The notes under the pieces were generated by a model. It ran no database searches. It was not told the DNA's origin and saw only the letters and a program-made list of their open reading frames with translations. From contig NC_084818.1 in the NCBI RefSeq assembly GCF_963583255.1, positions 7,416,149 to 7,480,148 of the forward strand: 64,000 bases of DNA, read 5' to 3'. Positions 12,481-24,500 of the stretch are shown here, piece after piece. A program made the translations under genes and the position numbers. Within the stretch, counting starts at the first letter, position 1; each line of letters begins with the position of its first letter. The stretch comes from Pyrus communis. Its lineage: Eukaryota > Streptophyta > Magnoliopsida > Rosales > Rosaceae.

Positions 12481-14668
12481 CATTGCCAATTCATTTACAT
12501 TATAAATCTTATCAATAAGAGAAAAAAAAAAGAAAAAAAAAAAGGAGTTTCCCTAAAATTTTGTTGCTTTAGAAGTCTTGGAGATAGAAAATCCACTCGC
12601 GTGGTCCATGTTCATTATAAGCAACAATTGTTTATAACACGGGTTTCATATTTTGAAAATATCATATTTATGGATGTAAATTTCCGTTGTCTTCTCCTTT
12701 GATGAAAATGCACTTGTAAAATTATAACACTTAAGATTATGGCCAAAAACCTCATGTGCCCACAATAAATTGGGGGGCTTTGGGCGAATAATCTCCGATG
12801 CCAAAGTTAGAATTCTGAAAATAATGTGTTTAGGAGTTTGTGTGTAGCAAATGACTTAGCTTTTTAGTAAGAATAATTGGGCTATTTGTAGGGGAGTGGC
12901 CGGCCCTATTTGGAGAATAGTGGCCGGCCATAATGGTGTAATTGGGTGAATAATTGCAAGATATTATGTGAAATAATAACTTGCAATTAATCTTGAATTA
13001 AATAGGAAATTTGGGAGTTACATTTTGAATAAGGATTTGATGAGGAGTGATGAGAGAGATTTGCAAAAATATCATTTTGATCACATTTGACTCTTTCTTG
13101 ATTGAGCTGTTATTATCCATTGCAAACTTGTATGCGCATGGGAATCCCGATATGTCTCGAGGGTAATTTTGTCATTTTCACCCAAAAGTCCACGTGACCT
13201 CCATAATTTTCTTGATTATTTTTTACTCCACATTATTATTTTCATAATTATTATTATTTAACTTTACTACTATTAATGGAAGGGAAAGAGATTCGAAATT
13301 CTTACAATAGTTTCATTTTTAATACAATGAATATTATAATTTTATAAATCGTGATTTGGGTTGTGAATAGATAGAAATTAAGATTTTACAGATTTGGGTT
13401 TATATATGTCTAGATTAATTAGAAGCTTAAGTTTTTTTAAATGGCTAGATCTTATTTCTAAAAAATATATAAAATTACTTGGTTTTGCTTCAAAAGCACA
13501 CTTCCAAATGAGGTACAGCACTGCATCAAAGCGAATAGGGTTTGGTAGGAAGTGGCAGCTTTGGACTTCAGAGCAGCAATATTCCAGCTCGAGGCATCAA
13601 ACATGTATCTCCTTGTTTCCACTTCTCTTTAGGAAATTCCTTGGCGGGTTGAGGCAAGTTCAAGAAATCCAGAGGTGGAAAAATAGAGGCTGCAACACCA
13701 AACTCTGTTGTAGTAGTAGTATCACTGGAGCCCAGGGCACGATGCAGCCTTCACCCATACCGTACACAATGCCTCCCCTTCCCAGCCTTGCCTATTCATT
13801 GAGGCATTTCATCGAGCAGCTGGAGGGCATATCTCAAGGACTACTCTAAACATCAAGGGGGCAGCACATAGGTCTTCCATGGAGGTTTGCCAAAGTTGGG
13901 AGGGTCAACTGACCCCTACCTTAGTGGATCCGCCCCTGCGTGCTCTTATCAATTTGCAAATTCTTCTGCGGTTAGTTAAAAGGGGAAGATTATTCTTGAT
14001 TCTTTATGATATCGTTTCCATTGTGGGTCATTATCCCATTTCACAAGCAACCTGTTGCACTATTTGAGCTATTTGTGAGGCCCTTCGTGAAATCATGTAT
14101 AATAAAACTTCTCTTTAGTAATAATGCTCGGACCAACTCAACTTTATTATATAATGAGGTTATTATTGAATAAAGGTACTCTAATTATTTTTATTTATTT
14201 ATTTAGTTATCTTTAGTGACCGTTGTATGGATACAAATATAGTGCATTAACAGTCGAGTGTGTCAATTTTTATGATGTAAACATTGCAAAAATAGATGCC
14301 TGGTTTTAGAAAGCTAGTGCATGTAAATAAAGGTTAGGAAGATTGATTTAGATTTAGATCATTTTTATTTTGATACTCTTCCTTCTTGTTTAGTTAGTTT
14401 TATTCGTGAGGATTGACTTGGGATGTCCCGATCTAAATTTATTATTGAGTAGGTTTGTTTGGACTCTTGCTTTTAGCCTTGTTTTCAACCAAAAAAATGG
14501 TTAGGAAGATTGGTAAAAGTTCATCTTGAAAAACTTACATTATTACTATGTATGGTGACAAGTTTCCTAATACGAGTCCTAGAAAAATTATAAATTATTA
14601 CAATATAAGGTTATTACTATATACGTATGTGTCCCGAATTCGAAACTCCCATCCCCCTCATTCTCCTT
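12481..14668. other. Intergenic; degraded transposon sequence
   Basis: No gene supported. Around 13500-13960 base composition is less AT-rich. It includes a stretch with GGGTCAACTGACCCC and GTGGATCCGCCCC of the kind found at degraded transposase-type elements in dicots. No domain could be read on either strand. Confidence 0.4.
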
Positions 14669-14896
14669 GTCACTTCCCGGCCCGGGGCGGATCACTTCCC
14701 TGGCCCGCTCCACCACCGTAGCACAATATTATCCGCTTTGGGCTTACCATTCCCTCACGGTTTTGTTTTTGGGAACTCACGAGTAACTTCCCAGAAACAA
14801 AACCGTGAGGGTGTGCTGGGGGCCCAAAGCGGACAATATCGTGCTACGGTGGAGTCGGGCCTGAGAAGTGGTCCCACCCAGGCCGGGATGTGACAC
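14669..14896. mobile_element. Palindromic (head-to-head) Cassandra LTR fragments
   Basis: The right half (about 14786-14896) is the 3' part of a Cassandra LTR on the plus strand: AAACAAAACCGTGAGGGTGT, GCCCAAAGCGGACAATATCG, and the end CGGGATGTGACA. The left half (about 14669-14780) is the same region on the minus strand: GTCACTTCCCGG, CCACCGTAGCAC, CCTCACGGTTTTG. They meet near 14781, giving a long imperfect hairpin with about 110-bp arms. The 5S-like part is missing from both halves. Confidence 0.8.
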
Positions 14897-16309
14897 TCCT
14901 AATTTGTTGTAATAGTTTTAAATTCTTTCCTTTTATAAATTAAAAAAGATATATATGAAATATGAAAAGTTTTTGAAAGAGTTGAAATGTGAAAAGTTGA
15001 TTCATATCTCATTACAGATTTATACATCTTGTTCCTTTATATATTTATCTAATAGCTGAAATGCAAGTTCTTTTTATACACTTATTCTCATGCAGTAAAT
15101 TATATATGTAAATAAAGTTATCATCATTGTTTATAATACAACGATATATTTACATTAAGGTGTGTGGGTGAAATAAATTGTTGCCAAACTTGTTATTTAC
15201 GAACTTAAGATTTTTCACTTACAAATGAAGAAAAATACTGTTAAATCGTAAAATTTAGTGATGTCGTTTCTTTTATCGTCATGTTTTTAAATTTTACATG
15301 CACACATTTATTTCTCACGTACCCCCTACAGATAAAATTCCCACTGCTATTCCAATGGAAATAACTCTATGTTAGGTCAGAGTTTGGTTTGTTTAATTTA
15401 CCTCCATGCTTTTGCTTTGTGATGACAGCAGCGGAGACACGATTCCTTCTGTCAAATTTTTTTTTTTAAATATGGATATACGTATTAGTTCATTTGACAA
15501 CATTTCTACTAATTAATACTCTCTTCTTTCATCTATTTCTTCTTTTGTTTTGCTGGTCTCAACTTCTAGTTCACGATTCCTTGTCTCTTGTTTTAGTCTC
15601 AAATCTCAGTCAAATTGAGTGAGTAGTCATTACAGTTTGTAATTTTTCTCTAACTATATATATATATATATATATATATGAGGAACTCATACCTATATAC
15701 GATGACTTTTTTGGAAATGGTAATATTTTATTTGAAACGTTAAGAGAACATTTTCGATTAAATTTGAAGACTTCTCAAATCAACAAGATATAAACTAAGC
15801 TAATTTAGTGATTCGATGTGCGGCATGTTCGTAAAATGGCGAATATGGCAAATTCGAGAAGGAGCAAAGTCCCTAAATCAGTTCGAATATCCTCAGCCAC
15901 TAAACCAATGGAAGAATTGGCACTGCGCACGCCAGTATGAGTGGAAGTACACAGAAAAAAAAAACCTTTGGTTTTTGTTGAAAGAAGAATAGAAAAGATA
16001 AACATTTCTTTTGCAAACCGTCAGTTATGCATATAAGAAAAGGACAAATCCTTATCGAAGCCCATTCATCGTCCGTTTCTTTGTCCTTTTTAAGATTTTT
16101 TATTTTTTTATTTTTATGAGAACAAGGAATAGCATTCCAGGGCACAGAGGCCAAAAGGAAACGAGAGCCTACAATGAGGCAAACAACCAGCTAGAGAAGC
16201 AACGAAGGCAATTGTCCTTTTAAAGATTTTCTCCACCCATTAAAGCCATAAAAAAGTCTTCAACACGAGAAAAGAAAGACCACGTCTCCATGGTCCGTAC
16301 GTAGTTTTT
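14897..16309. other. Intergenic AT-rich DNA
   Basis: No gene supported. There is a (TA)n run at about 15655-15679. Short ORFs around 15800-16220 on both strands overlap one another, start and stop at random and show no domain. Confidence 0.6.
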
Positions 16310-16468
16310 AAAAATTATCTCGAGTAGAATTCTTTTTTATTTGTAAGTGAAATGTTTTAAATTTGATTCTTGTCAAATGCGAGTTTGAACCACATTATTG
16401 CTAACTCATTGTGAGACTAAGTCTATCATCTCTCCCTTAATGTAAACAATATCATTTGTTCAAAAAAA
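16310..16468 (+). mobile_element. tRNA-derived SINE-like element
   Basis: A B-box-like GAGTTTGAACCAC lies near 16381, followed by the family tail CTCATTGTGAGACTAAG, CTCTCCCTTAATGTAAAC, AATATCATTTGTTC and an A-run running into (TA)n. The tail matches 11726 (minus) and 49640 (plus). The A box is not clear, so the 5' boundary is approximate. Confidence 0.5.
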
Positions 16469-16529
16469 AAAATATATATATATATATATATATCTCAAGG
16501 CTAATTAATTAGTAGAAAACTAACTTTCA

Positions 16530-17455
16530 AAGATTCCCTTGTGGCAAAGGTGTTCAAGGCCCGCTATTTTCCCTCATCTGAGTTCATGCAAGCACCAGTG
16601 AAAACGAATGCATCTTATTGTTGGCGTGGTATTGCGGTAGCCAGGGCCATTATTTGCCGAGGTTCGAGATGGAGAGTCGGCGACCGAGAGAAGGTTAGAA
16701 TATAGGGGGACAGCTGGTTACCCCATGCACAATTCTTTAAAGTTCTAAGCCCAATTCCGACGGGTGTTGCGCCTACCACTACGGTCAATGGGTTATTAAT
16801 AAAGATTTGTGTTTGGTGGTGTTGTATAAATGCTTTACCGACTCGAGTGAACTTGACTGCCCAAGGTCGGTCTCTATTTGGTTTTCGAGTCCGTTGAGCT
16901 TGAGAACGGGAGGCATGGAAAGTGGAGGATTCCAAAGTTGGATGGTTCAAATGGCAGGTGAACTTTCGAAGCAAAGTTTTGATCTTGCTTTGGTGTTGAT
17001 TTGGAGCATCTGGAAGGAACGAAACTCATTTCCCTGATACGGATTTTCTTCAAGCTACAAGGTGATGCAGCAGTAGTGATTAATGCATTACAAGCCAAGA
17101 TAACAAATTTGAATGGTGAATTTGGGCATGTCATTCAGGATGCTAAACATATGTTGGCTTCATTTTCACAATGGAAAGTTACGTTTGGTCGACGACAGAC
17201 GAACAAGGCAGCACACAGATTGGCACAATTGGGCTTAACTTTGAGTAGTCAACTTTCTTTGTTTGAAGAACCACTTAATGTAATTTCTGATATTCTTCTT
17301 GATGATAGTATTAATACTTAATATGGTGCGGGACACTCTTTTTCCATTCGACCGGTTTGAAAATCCTGGCAAGATTTTTATTGAGGTCCATTGTTAGCAC
17401 CGTATCCTCTATTCTGTATGATTTATTCTAAATAAATGAATATCGTAATTCTTCT
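16530..17455 (+). pseudogene. LINE (L1-type) ORF2 3' end, internally deleted copy A
   Basis: Broken reading frames give, in order: KVFKARYFP, a piece with YCWRGIAVAR and WRVGD, the zinc-binding RVT module (CINALPTRVNL), IWFSSPL, LVLIWSIW and an RNase H C-terminus (GDAAVVINALQAK, NKAAHRLAQLGL). This is the end of a plant L1-type ORF2 with an RNase H domain. The order matches copy B at 17834, but two stretches between these pieces are missing. The join near 17030 carries an upstream motif in the wrong place. The 3' UTR-like part (GGGACACTCTTTTTCC, then GAATGAATATCG-like sequence) also matches copy B. It is 5' truncated and dead. Confidence 0.8.
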
Positions 17456-17833
17456 AAAAATTAGGAAAATAATACTCACACTATTGTTCTTTTACACACT
17501 CTTATTTTATTATATTTAATATTTTTATTTAACCTATTCAATTAGATGTCTTGAAATACTAAGAGTAGTGCAAGATGCTGAAAAAAGATGGAAATAATTA
17601 GCTCCCTTCAATTACTATTCAACAAACATAATAATTAAAGAACTAAAGTCACATATAACTTTTGAAATGATTAAGAATCACAGGTTAGTTTTTGTTAGAC
17701 TTTTAATTTGTTAGTATGACTTTTAATCGTGTTAGTTTTATCTTTGCATACTACTTTTATTTTTCTACAATTTTATACACATGTTTGACATATTATTGCA
17801 TTTAATCAATAAAATTTGTGTATTCTCATAATA
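17456..17833. other. AT-rich spacer between the two LINE copies
   Basis: About 380 bases of AT-rich DNA with no ORF or recognisable repeat end. Confidence 0.5.
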
Positions 17834-18036
17834 TATGGTGGCTCAGTTTTGGTGGGGGAAAGAAGCGGGAAAGAGGAGCATACATTGGGTAAGTTGGCAG
17901 AGGATGTGTAAAAGTGAAGGAGGGTTGGGCTTTAAAGATGTATGCTTTTAACCTTGCCTTGCTGGCAAAGCAAGGTTGGCGCATTATCCACCACCCACAT
18001 TCTCTTGTTGCTTAAATATTTAAAGCTCGTTATTTC

Positions 18037-18769
18037 TAGGGGTGGAAAAAATTCCCGAAAATCCCGAACCGAACCGAAAAAATCTCGATCCCAAACCAAA
18101 AATTTTCCAAATCGAAATTCCCGAAATTTTCGGGATGCTATCCCGAACCAATCCCAAAATTTTGGTATGGGATTCGGGATTGGCTTCTCGATATTTCGGG
18201 AATCCCATACCAAACCGAAAATATATAATATTAATTATTATATATATATATATTTATACATATATATATTATTCTTTTATAATTGATGCTAGTAGTTTCT
18301 AATTCATGCTCAGCAACCTAGAATGCCCTACACCTTGCATATTTTTCATGTTCTGTTTGATATTCATGTGGATTTTATTATTGTTGCTGCCATGGCTGAT
18401 GATTTCAGAAGGCTTGATTCTTTTGTCTCTCAACAGATTGCAAAAAGAGTTTAATTAATTTGAATTTTGACTATGATAAAAAGAGTTAAGCATGCCAGTG
18501 TTCAATTAAATGGTAGTGTGAATGAAATGAAATTCCTAGTTCATGAATGTGTTCTTGAATTATATATTTGAAGAACAATTCATAATTTCATATTTCAATT
18601 TGGGATTCCCGATTTGTCCCAAAATCCCGAAAATATTTCGGGATTCCCGAAATTTGGGATTCCCGAAAATTTGGTTTGGGATTGGTCTTCAAATTCCCGT
18701 CCCGAAAAATTTCGGTTTGGGATTCAGGATACTAGTTTCGGTATGGTATGCCATACCGAACCACCCCTA
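18037..18769. mobile_element. Non-autonomous hAT element with perfect 8-bp TSD
   Basis: The ends are TAGGGGTGG and its exact inverse CCACCCCTA. The 8 bases GTTATTTC occur at 18029-18036 and again at 18770-18777. Removing one copy plus the element restores the LINE frame (KARYF joined to LDTDF). hAT elements make 8-bp duplications and often have TAGGGGTG-type ends. The interior is packed near both ends with CCCGAAA/TTTCGGG motifs in both directions, typical subterminal transposase-binding repeats. The Pro/Asn/Phe-rich ORFs inside are by-products of these motifs. It has no transposase. Confidence 0.92.
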
Positions 18770-20084
18770 GTTATTTCCTTGATACGGATTTTCTTCAAGC
18801 TACAGTGAAGACAAATTCGTCTTATTGTTGGAAAAGTGTGGCGGCAGCTAGAGTGTTGATTCAGCATGGGTGATTGATTGAATATAAAAATATGGGGTGA
18901 TAGTTGGTTCCCAAGAGACAATTATGCTAAAGTGCTCAGTCCTATACCAGTAGGAGTTCACCCAAACCTTACCATGAGATCTCTCTTGGTGGATTCTGAT
19001 CGTGTTCAATGGAATACGCAGTTGATTCTTAAGGTGTTCTTTGAATAGGAAGCCTACCTTATTATGAGTATTCCTTTGCGTTTGTTTAGTCCACCTGATG
19101 AGTTGATTTGGATTAAAGAACCCAAAGGAAATTTTACGACTAAGAGTACATACTTCGTTGCTCGATCATGTAGTGAAATTTGTGGAGATATACTAAATGG
19201 TTCAGCGATGACTCTCTGGAAGGCTTTATGGCGGTCTAAGGTACCAGGTAAAGTTAAAATATGTATCTGGAGGAGTTGTTTGAACGCTCTGCCAACCAGA
19301 GTCAATTTGAAGAAGAGGAGGGTCATTGTAGATGATTATTGTCCTTTTTGTGCCAACGTGCCAAAAACAATTGAACATGGTATATTGCATTGCTCCCGTG
19401 CATCAACGATATGGTTCTCTAGTCCTTTGGGGTTGCAAACGTTGTGGCACAGAGAGGTTGGGTTTCAAGAATGGCTGGCTCGGTTGGCTCAGTCTCTCTT
19501 TAGGGAGAGCTTTGATTTGGCACTGGTGTTGATTTGGAAGATATGGAACACTCGTAATGCCATGCTTTCGCAGGGATCGGTTTTACAACCACAAGAAATC
19601 CAATTACAAGCTCATACACGGCTATTGGAGTTTTAAAAAGTGGAATATGGTACAAAAGCCTGTCAAACCGAATAATGCGCAAACATGGAGGAGGCCGGAG
19701 AAAGGTTGGTTCAAGTGTAATTTTGATGGTGCGTGGGATGAACATGTGGCAGTGGGTGGTGTTGGCATCATCATCAAGAATGCAGCTGGTGATTTTATAG
19801 CAGCTTTGGCTATGAAGATGACTGGTATTGCGTCTCCTATGCAGGCTGAGATCGCAGCTGCACGTGAAGCAGCCGTCTTTGCGCTACAATGGAGGACTGA
19901 GCAGATCATATTGAAGGGTGATGCGTTGTTGGTCATTGCCGCAATTCAAAATAATGCGGTGGTTAATCACGGGCCATTTGGGCTTTTATTGGAGGATACT
20001 CGAAGGATCTTGCAATCATTCAAAAAGTGGAAAGCAAGCTTTGTGCGAAGAGATGCTAATTCAGCGGCTCATCGGCTAGTCATA

Positions 20085-21263
20085 TTCAGAGCCGGTTTGG
20101 TATTGCTGTGCTTTGAAAAAAAGCTGCTTCTATTGTGCTGTGAGAATAAGCAGCTGTGAAATAAAGCAGCAGAGTGTTTGGTAAACCTTTTTGTAAAAGT
20201 GGTTTTGGAAAAAAAAAGCAGTATGATAGTGTTTGGTAAACTTTTATGTAAAACAGCTGTGATTGTGTGAAATGATAAAAAATGGTATAATACTATATTA
20301 TTATTATGATATTTTATTTAATATTATTATTTTTATGTGAGGATTTTGTGTGGCCGTGGGGCCCACACCCCATTTCCCTTATCCCTGTGTCTTCTTTTCC
20401 CTATACATTCTCGAACTCTCTCGAAACCCTTAGCTCTCTCTCCTCCACCAAGACAACCCCACACACAAACCTTCGATCTTAGACCATCTCACATCAGCTC
20501 TCTCTCTCTGCACTCTCTCTTCATCCTGCTCAGAATCCTCGGAATCAACCGCCTGAGCTTGAGCTGAGTGAATGTATCGCTGAAATGGAGAAATGGGTTT
20601 TGGGAAATTAGGGTTCTTGATGGGTTTGGAGCCGCCATAGCTCGATGGACGAAACAACGTCAAAGGTTGGGTCTGTTTTCCTTCGATTTTCGTTCAGGAC
20701 GTTCTTGGCCAGCTCCCACTCGATCCGGTCCCGGTAAACGATGTCGTCAAGGTCCTGGTCGGCGAGTTTCGCCTAGTCCTCGAAGTTGTGAGCTCGAAGA
20801 TTTTTGGAGACCCACTTGAGGTAGGCTGAAGGGAGGGTGCCCATCATGTTTCCCTTGTATTTTCCAAAGTCGATGACTTTGTCTCTGGCAGGCGGTGGTG
20901 TTGAGGTGGATAGAGAAGGTGGTTTGGGGGGTTTTATGGGTTTGAAGGAGCAGAAGAGGCGGAGGGGGTGCGGAGAGGTGTGGGAGAGTGGTGGGTTTAA
21001 CGGAGGAGTGTGGAGGTGAAAAAGAGAGCTCAGGGTAGGATTGCCATAAACTTTTATTAAAGGGTCACTGTTCACCTGTGTTTTAGAGGTTTGCGCAGAA
21101 GCTGAAAAGCCATCTTTTCAACGTTGCATTTTGCTACTTCTGTTTTTTGGTTTTTTTTCATCCAAAACTGTGGAAAAAAAAAGATGAAGTTGAAAGTTTA
21201 CCAAACACAAAAATGACCCCCAACTTTTTTTAAAATCACCTCAATCCCAAACCATACCTCAGT
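20085..21263. mobile_element. DNA transposon-like insertion carrying a host gene fragment
   Basis: It splits the RNase H tail of LINE copy B. The left end (GAGCCGGTTTGGTATTG, TGTGCTTTGAAAAAAAGC) and the inverted right end (GAGGTATGGTTTGGGATTG, GTGATTTTAAAAAAAG) are similar for about 100 bp, both reaching a TGTTTGGTAAAC motif. Between them lie CT-rich exon-like sequence and a DUF3820-type fragment on the minus strand. No transposase is present. I could not settle the target duplication, so the superfamily is open. Element limits are accurate to about 10 bp. Confidence 0.7.
20673..21075 (-). pseudogene. Captured DUF3820-type host gene fragment
   Basis: On the minus strand, an ATG at 21075 opens a Pro/Ser/Thr-rich, transit-peptide-like stretch. 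It is followed by ARDKVIDFGKYKG, GTLPSAYLKWVSKNLRA and HNFED, then an in-frame TAG where related proteins have Trp, and then AKLADQ and YRDRIEWELAKNVL. This is the conserved core of plant proteins with DUF3820 (Pfam QSregVF_b); the family name is from memory. The fragment ends at about 20673 within the transposon-like element. The rest of the host gene is absent, so this is a transduplicated piece and not a gene of its own. Confidence 0.75.
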
Positions 21264-21538
21264 CTAACCTTGGAGCACCCAGTTTCTTTGTTCGAGGAAT
21301 CCCCTGATTTAATTTCTAACCTTCTGCTGGAGGATGGTTTTCATTGTTAATGTTTTGATTATTTGGGAGGATAGTCTTAATTGTTATTTTGTTTGATGTG
21401 GGACACTCTTTTTCCCTTCATTCGGGTTACTTCTCAACAAGGTTTTTATCGAGGCCTACTGTTATCATCCTTATCTTTGATTGTACGTTGTTCTTGTTAT
21501 GAATGAATATCGTACTTACATTTCAAAAAAAAAAAAAA

Positions 21539-24500
21539 TTAAACATATAAATAAATATATATAGACATATCATAATCATGCACCTGCTGCTACTGCAATT
21601 GAAATTCTTTTTTTTTTCTTTTATGAAAATCATTTTACTTCTATTTCGTTTCTTGACCGACTTATTCAACATACTTTTTTTGCCCCACTACCTTAAAAAG
21701 TCTTAACAAGTTATGTCTGCGTCATGATGTGTGAACCTTCTTTATTATTTGTTGTTAAACTTGAAAAATTCAAAACCATAAACTTATTTTAGTAAACCAT
21801 AACCTTAAAGATATCATGAACCTTTCTTGACAAACCTTATTGAAATTGACAAGGATATCTATAGCCGACATTCATGCGTCGGTAAAAAATATGATATTTA
21901 CGATCCATTTGCCGCAAATACAAAATGCATATTTGTCCCTGAATTATGCTGTATATAAAACATGACTAGAGACATAAACCAACATTGTTTTAAGATATAT
22001 AACAAAGGCCAAAAACATTTGCTATATATGATTCAAGTTATAGTTTTTGGCACGTTTTGTTGGTGATTACCAAGCCCAACCGTTGGATTTATTGAACCTT
22101 ATACGGGACCATCATATACACCGCATATTGAGAGGCTATCGATTGACCAGAGATACAAATAAAACTAATAACAAAATAATATAAGAAGGTGGTCCATCAA
22201 ATAAAGGATACACCCGTAGACCGTTGATATTTCATTATTTTTGGCATCAAACTCCGATACCTCCGTCCATCTTTGGGGTATTCGACGAACCAGATAATCC
22301 CACGTATTTCATGGTCCCATTCAGATATAAAACTGAGGCTAATTATTATTTTGGAGAGGTTCCATTGCACCACTTTTTTTACACGATTTTTTACACATAA
22401 TTTTTATAGAGTTTACTATGTAATATATTTTAATGATTCGAATCATTAAAATACATTACGAAGTGATACCGACAAAAATACGTGTCAAAATTTGTGTAAA
22501 AATATTGGTGCAACAGCTCCGTCCCAGTGTTTTTTAGAATAAGGTATTTATATCTTTGTGTAAGAATTCACATTTGCCAGCTGACTTCCTGACCGTCCAA
22601 AATTGTTGAATGCCAAACCTACGACTTTTCCTCCTTTCTTACAACGTAATCCAAACAGTAAGTACAAAAATATTCACGTTGAAATTCTTTCTAATCTTGG
22701 ACGGCTTTCGGTATTTTGCACATCATAGATTTTTTAGCCTGCTAATATAGAATTATGTTTTGTTTAACTGCTTAATTACACAATGTTCTAAGTTCAAACG
22801 TTTCCTTAATTTTCTTAAATAATAATTGTAGTGGATTGGGCAAAGTGCGCTACATACGATGAAAAAATTATGTTTTTCGTTTGTTTTGGAATAAATATTA
22901 TAGTTTAATTAAAATAAATTAAGGTTAATACTGGACATCTGTTATTTCATCTTATACTCTGTTTTTATCGGACACAAAAATCCCATAATGGCAACAAACT
23001 TTTTGGTGCGTGACGATGAAGGTGGTGAGTGAGAGCGACATGACATGACCATTTGCAATACGAAAAATTAATGTGGTTCCAAATTTTAGGTTGAGGTCCT
23101 CTTTGGATTTCACACTCGAAAACATGCGAATTGAACAATATAGATTGTTTAAGTTAAATTTTGCAGTCTCTATTAGCCTGTCTTACTAGTTCAATTCACC
23201 TACAATTTTACCTCCAACACCTAAATATATCTATTTCTTGAACGCCATGGATTAATTAGTGGCTTCGGACTGTGAGATCCAAAGAGGATGTCATATCCAA
23301 ATTTTATACGAGCCAGTGAGATGGATGGATTTCTAAGGGGGGGTCCATTTTAAGCAGTAATAAGATTGGGATTTTCTTGTGAAATGCCCCGTTTGGGAAA
23401 GAAGAAACAACAACAATCCTTGTAACCCCCGGTTGGCTGTCTTGCACATGAATCGTGCGGCAACACGCTTTTATTCTCTGTCACATTTTCACTCTCAATA
23501 GTTTTCTTCAATGATATTGTCCATTGCATTACTGCTTTGCCTCAATAATTGTATGTTTTGTCTCTCTCAAGATTTTAGAGAGGCGGCTCACTGCTAATCT
23601 TATCGGCTTTTTATTTTACTTATATGTATTAACAAATACATAGTAAAGGAGATGTACGGTTTTATTACAAAATATCTTGTAAAATTAGTAAAATCATTTC
23701 TTATATGTAGTAATTAATTTTTGTCATTTTTGTAAATTTTTCTGATGTGAAACCGTTTTGCATTATCATGTACATAGTACAATTTGACTGTATTAGACCT
23801 CATTTGGGATTTTCGTCAGTCCATTTATTTCTTTTTAAATAATAAAAAAAAATATATATCTCATGTTCTCATATGCACAATGTGAATTTTGGGATTATAT
23901 AGCGAATTGTTGTCTTGCAAAATTTGTAAAGTTAGATAGATATTTATATTGTCAGATTGTGAATTTAAATTGTACATTCATGAGAAAATCAGCTTGATCG
24001 ATAATTCAGACTTGTAGTATAGTAATATAAACATCTTATAATACTGCCACACAACTCAAGGAAAAAAATTGTTATCATATTCACACATATACATATACTA
24101 CATTTTACACCTTTTAGAGTTAGAGGTTGTTTTCAAAATGGATCATGATCTTCATTATTTTTACATTAGACCATGGATTTTCACATTGTATCAATTTATA
24201 TATTTCGTCTGTTTGAACATTGAATCATTCTCAAAGTGGTAACATGCCATATGAGGGACTCATTATAAGTTGGTATATAAGCCACAATTTTACAATTTTA
24301 ACTAAAACTTTGCAACTGATCATCGATTTAGGGAAATATAAAGCTTCATGATAAGTTCGTTTTTGTCCATATGGTAGTGCCTTACGCACGTCAACCCATA
24401 AACATGTTCGACAAGAATCATGTGATTAATTTATCAAAAAAAACCAGCCCATAAATATATATTTATACGATTTTAAAACTTTAAAATACAACATGAGAAA

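Larger units (their letters stand above)
17834..21538 (+). pseudogene. LINE (L1-type) ORF2 3' end, copy B, interrupted by two insertions
   Basis: Frames in order read: WWGKEAGKRSIHWVSW and GGLGFKDV (end of the RT region), KARYF, the zinc-binding region at 19064-19636 (KVKICIWRSCLNALPTRVN, DDYCPFC, EHGILHC; Cys/His pattern intact), then an RNase H domain from about 19630. In the latter, CNFDGAWDEHVAVGGVG, the acidic QAEIAAAREA segment and RRDANSAAHRL are visible. The domain breaks after HRL at about 20084 and resumes at about 21264 with LTLEHPVSLFEESPDL. A poly-A run at about 21525-21538 ends the element. The insertions at 18037-18769 and about 20085-21263 are separate features. Frameshifts and stops elsewhere show it is inactive. 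Confidence 0.85.

Noticed and set aside
13394..13849. 151-codon plus-strand ORF as a gene
   Set aside because: No domain, no splice context, and it begins in AT-rich DNA with a Phe/Leu/Lys-biased start. It overlaps degraded repeat sequence.
17932..18302. Overlapping ORFs of 62-114 codons on both strands
   Set aside because: They are translations of the CCCGAAA/TTTCGGG repeats inside the hAT element and have no independent coding signature.
20337..20819. Plus-strand ORFs as a gene
   Set aside because: They lie inside the DNA element, have CT-rich leader-like composition, and overlap the antisense DUF3820 fragment.
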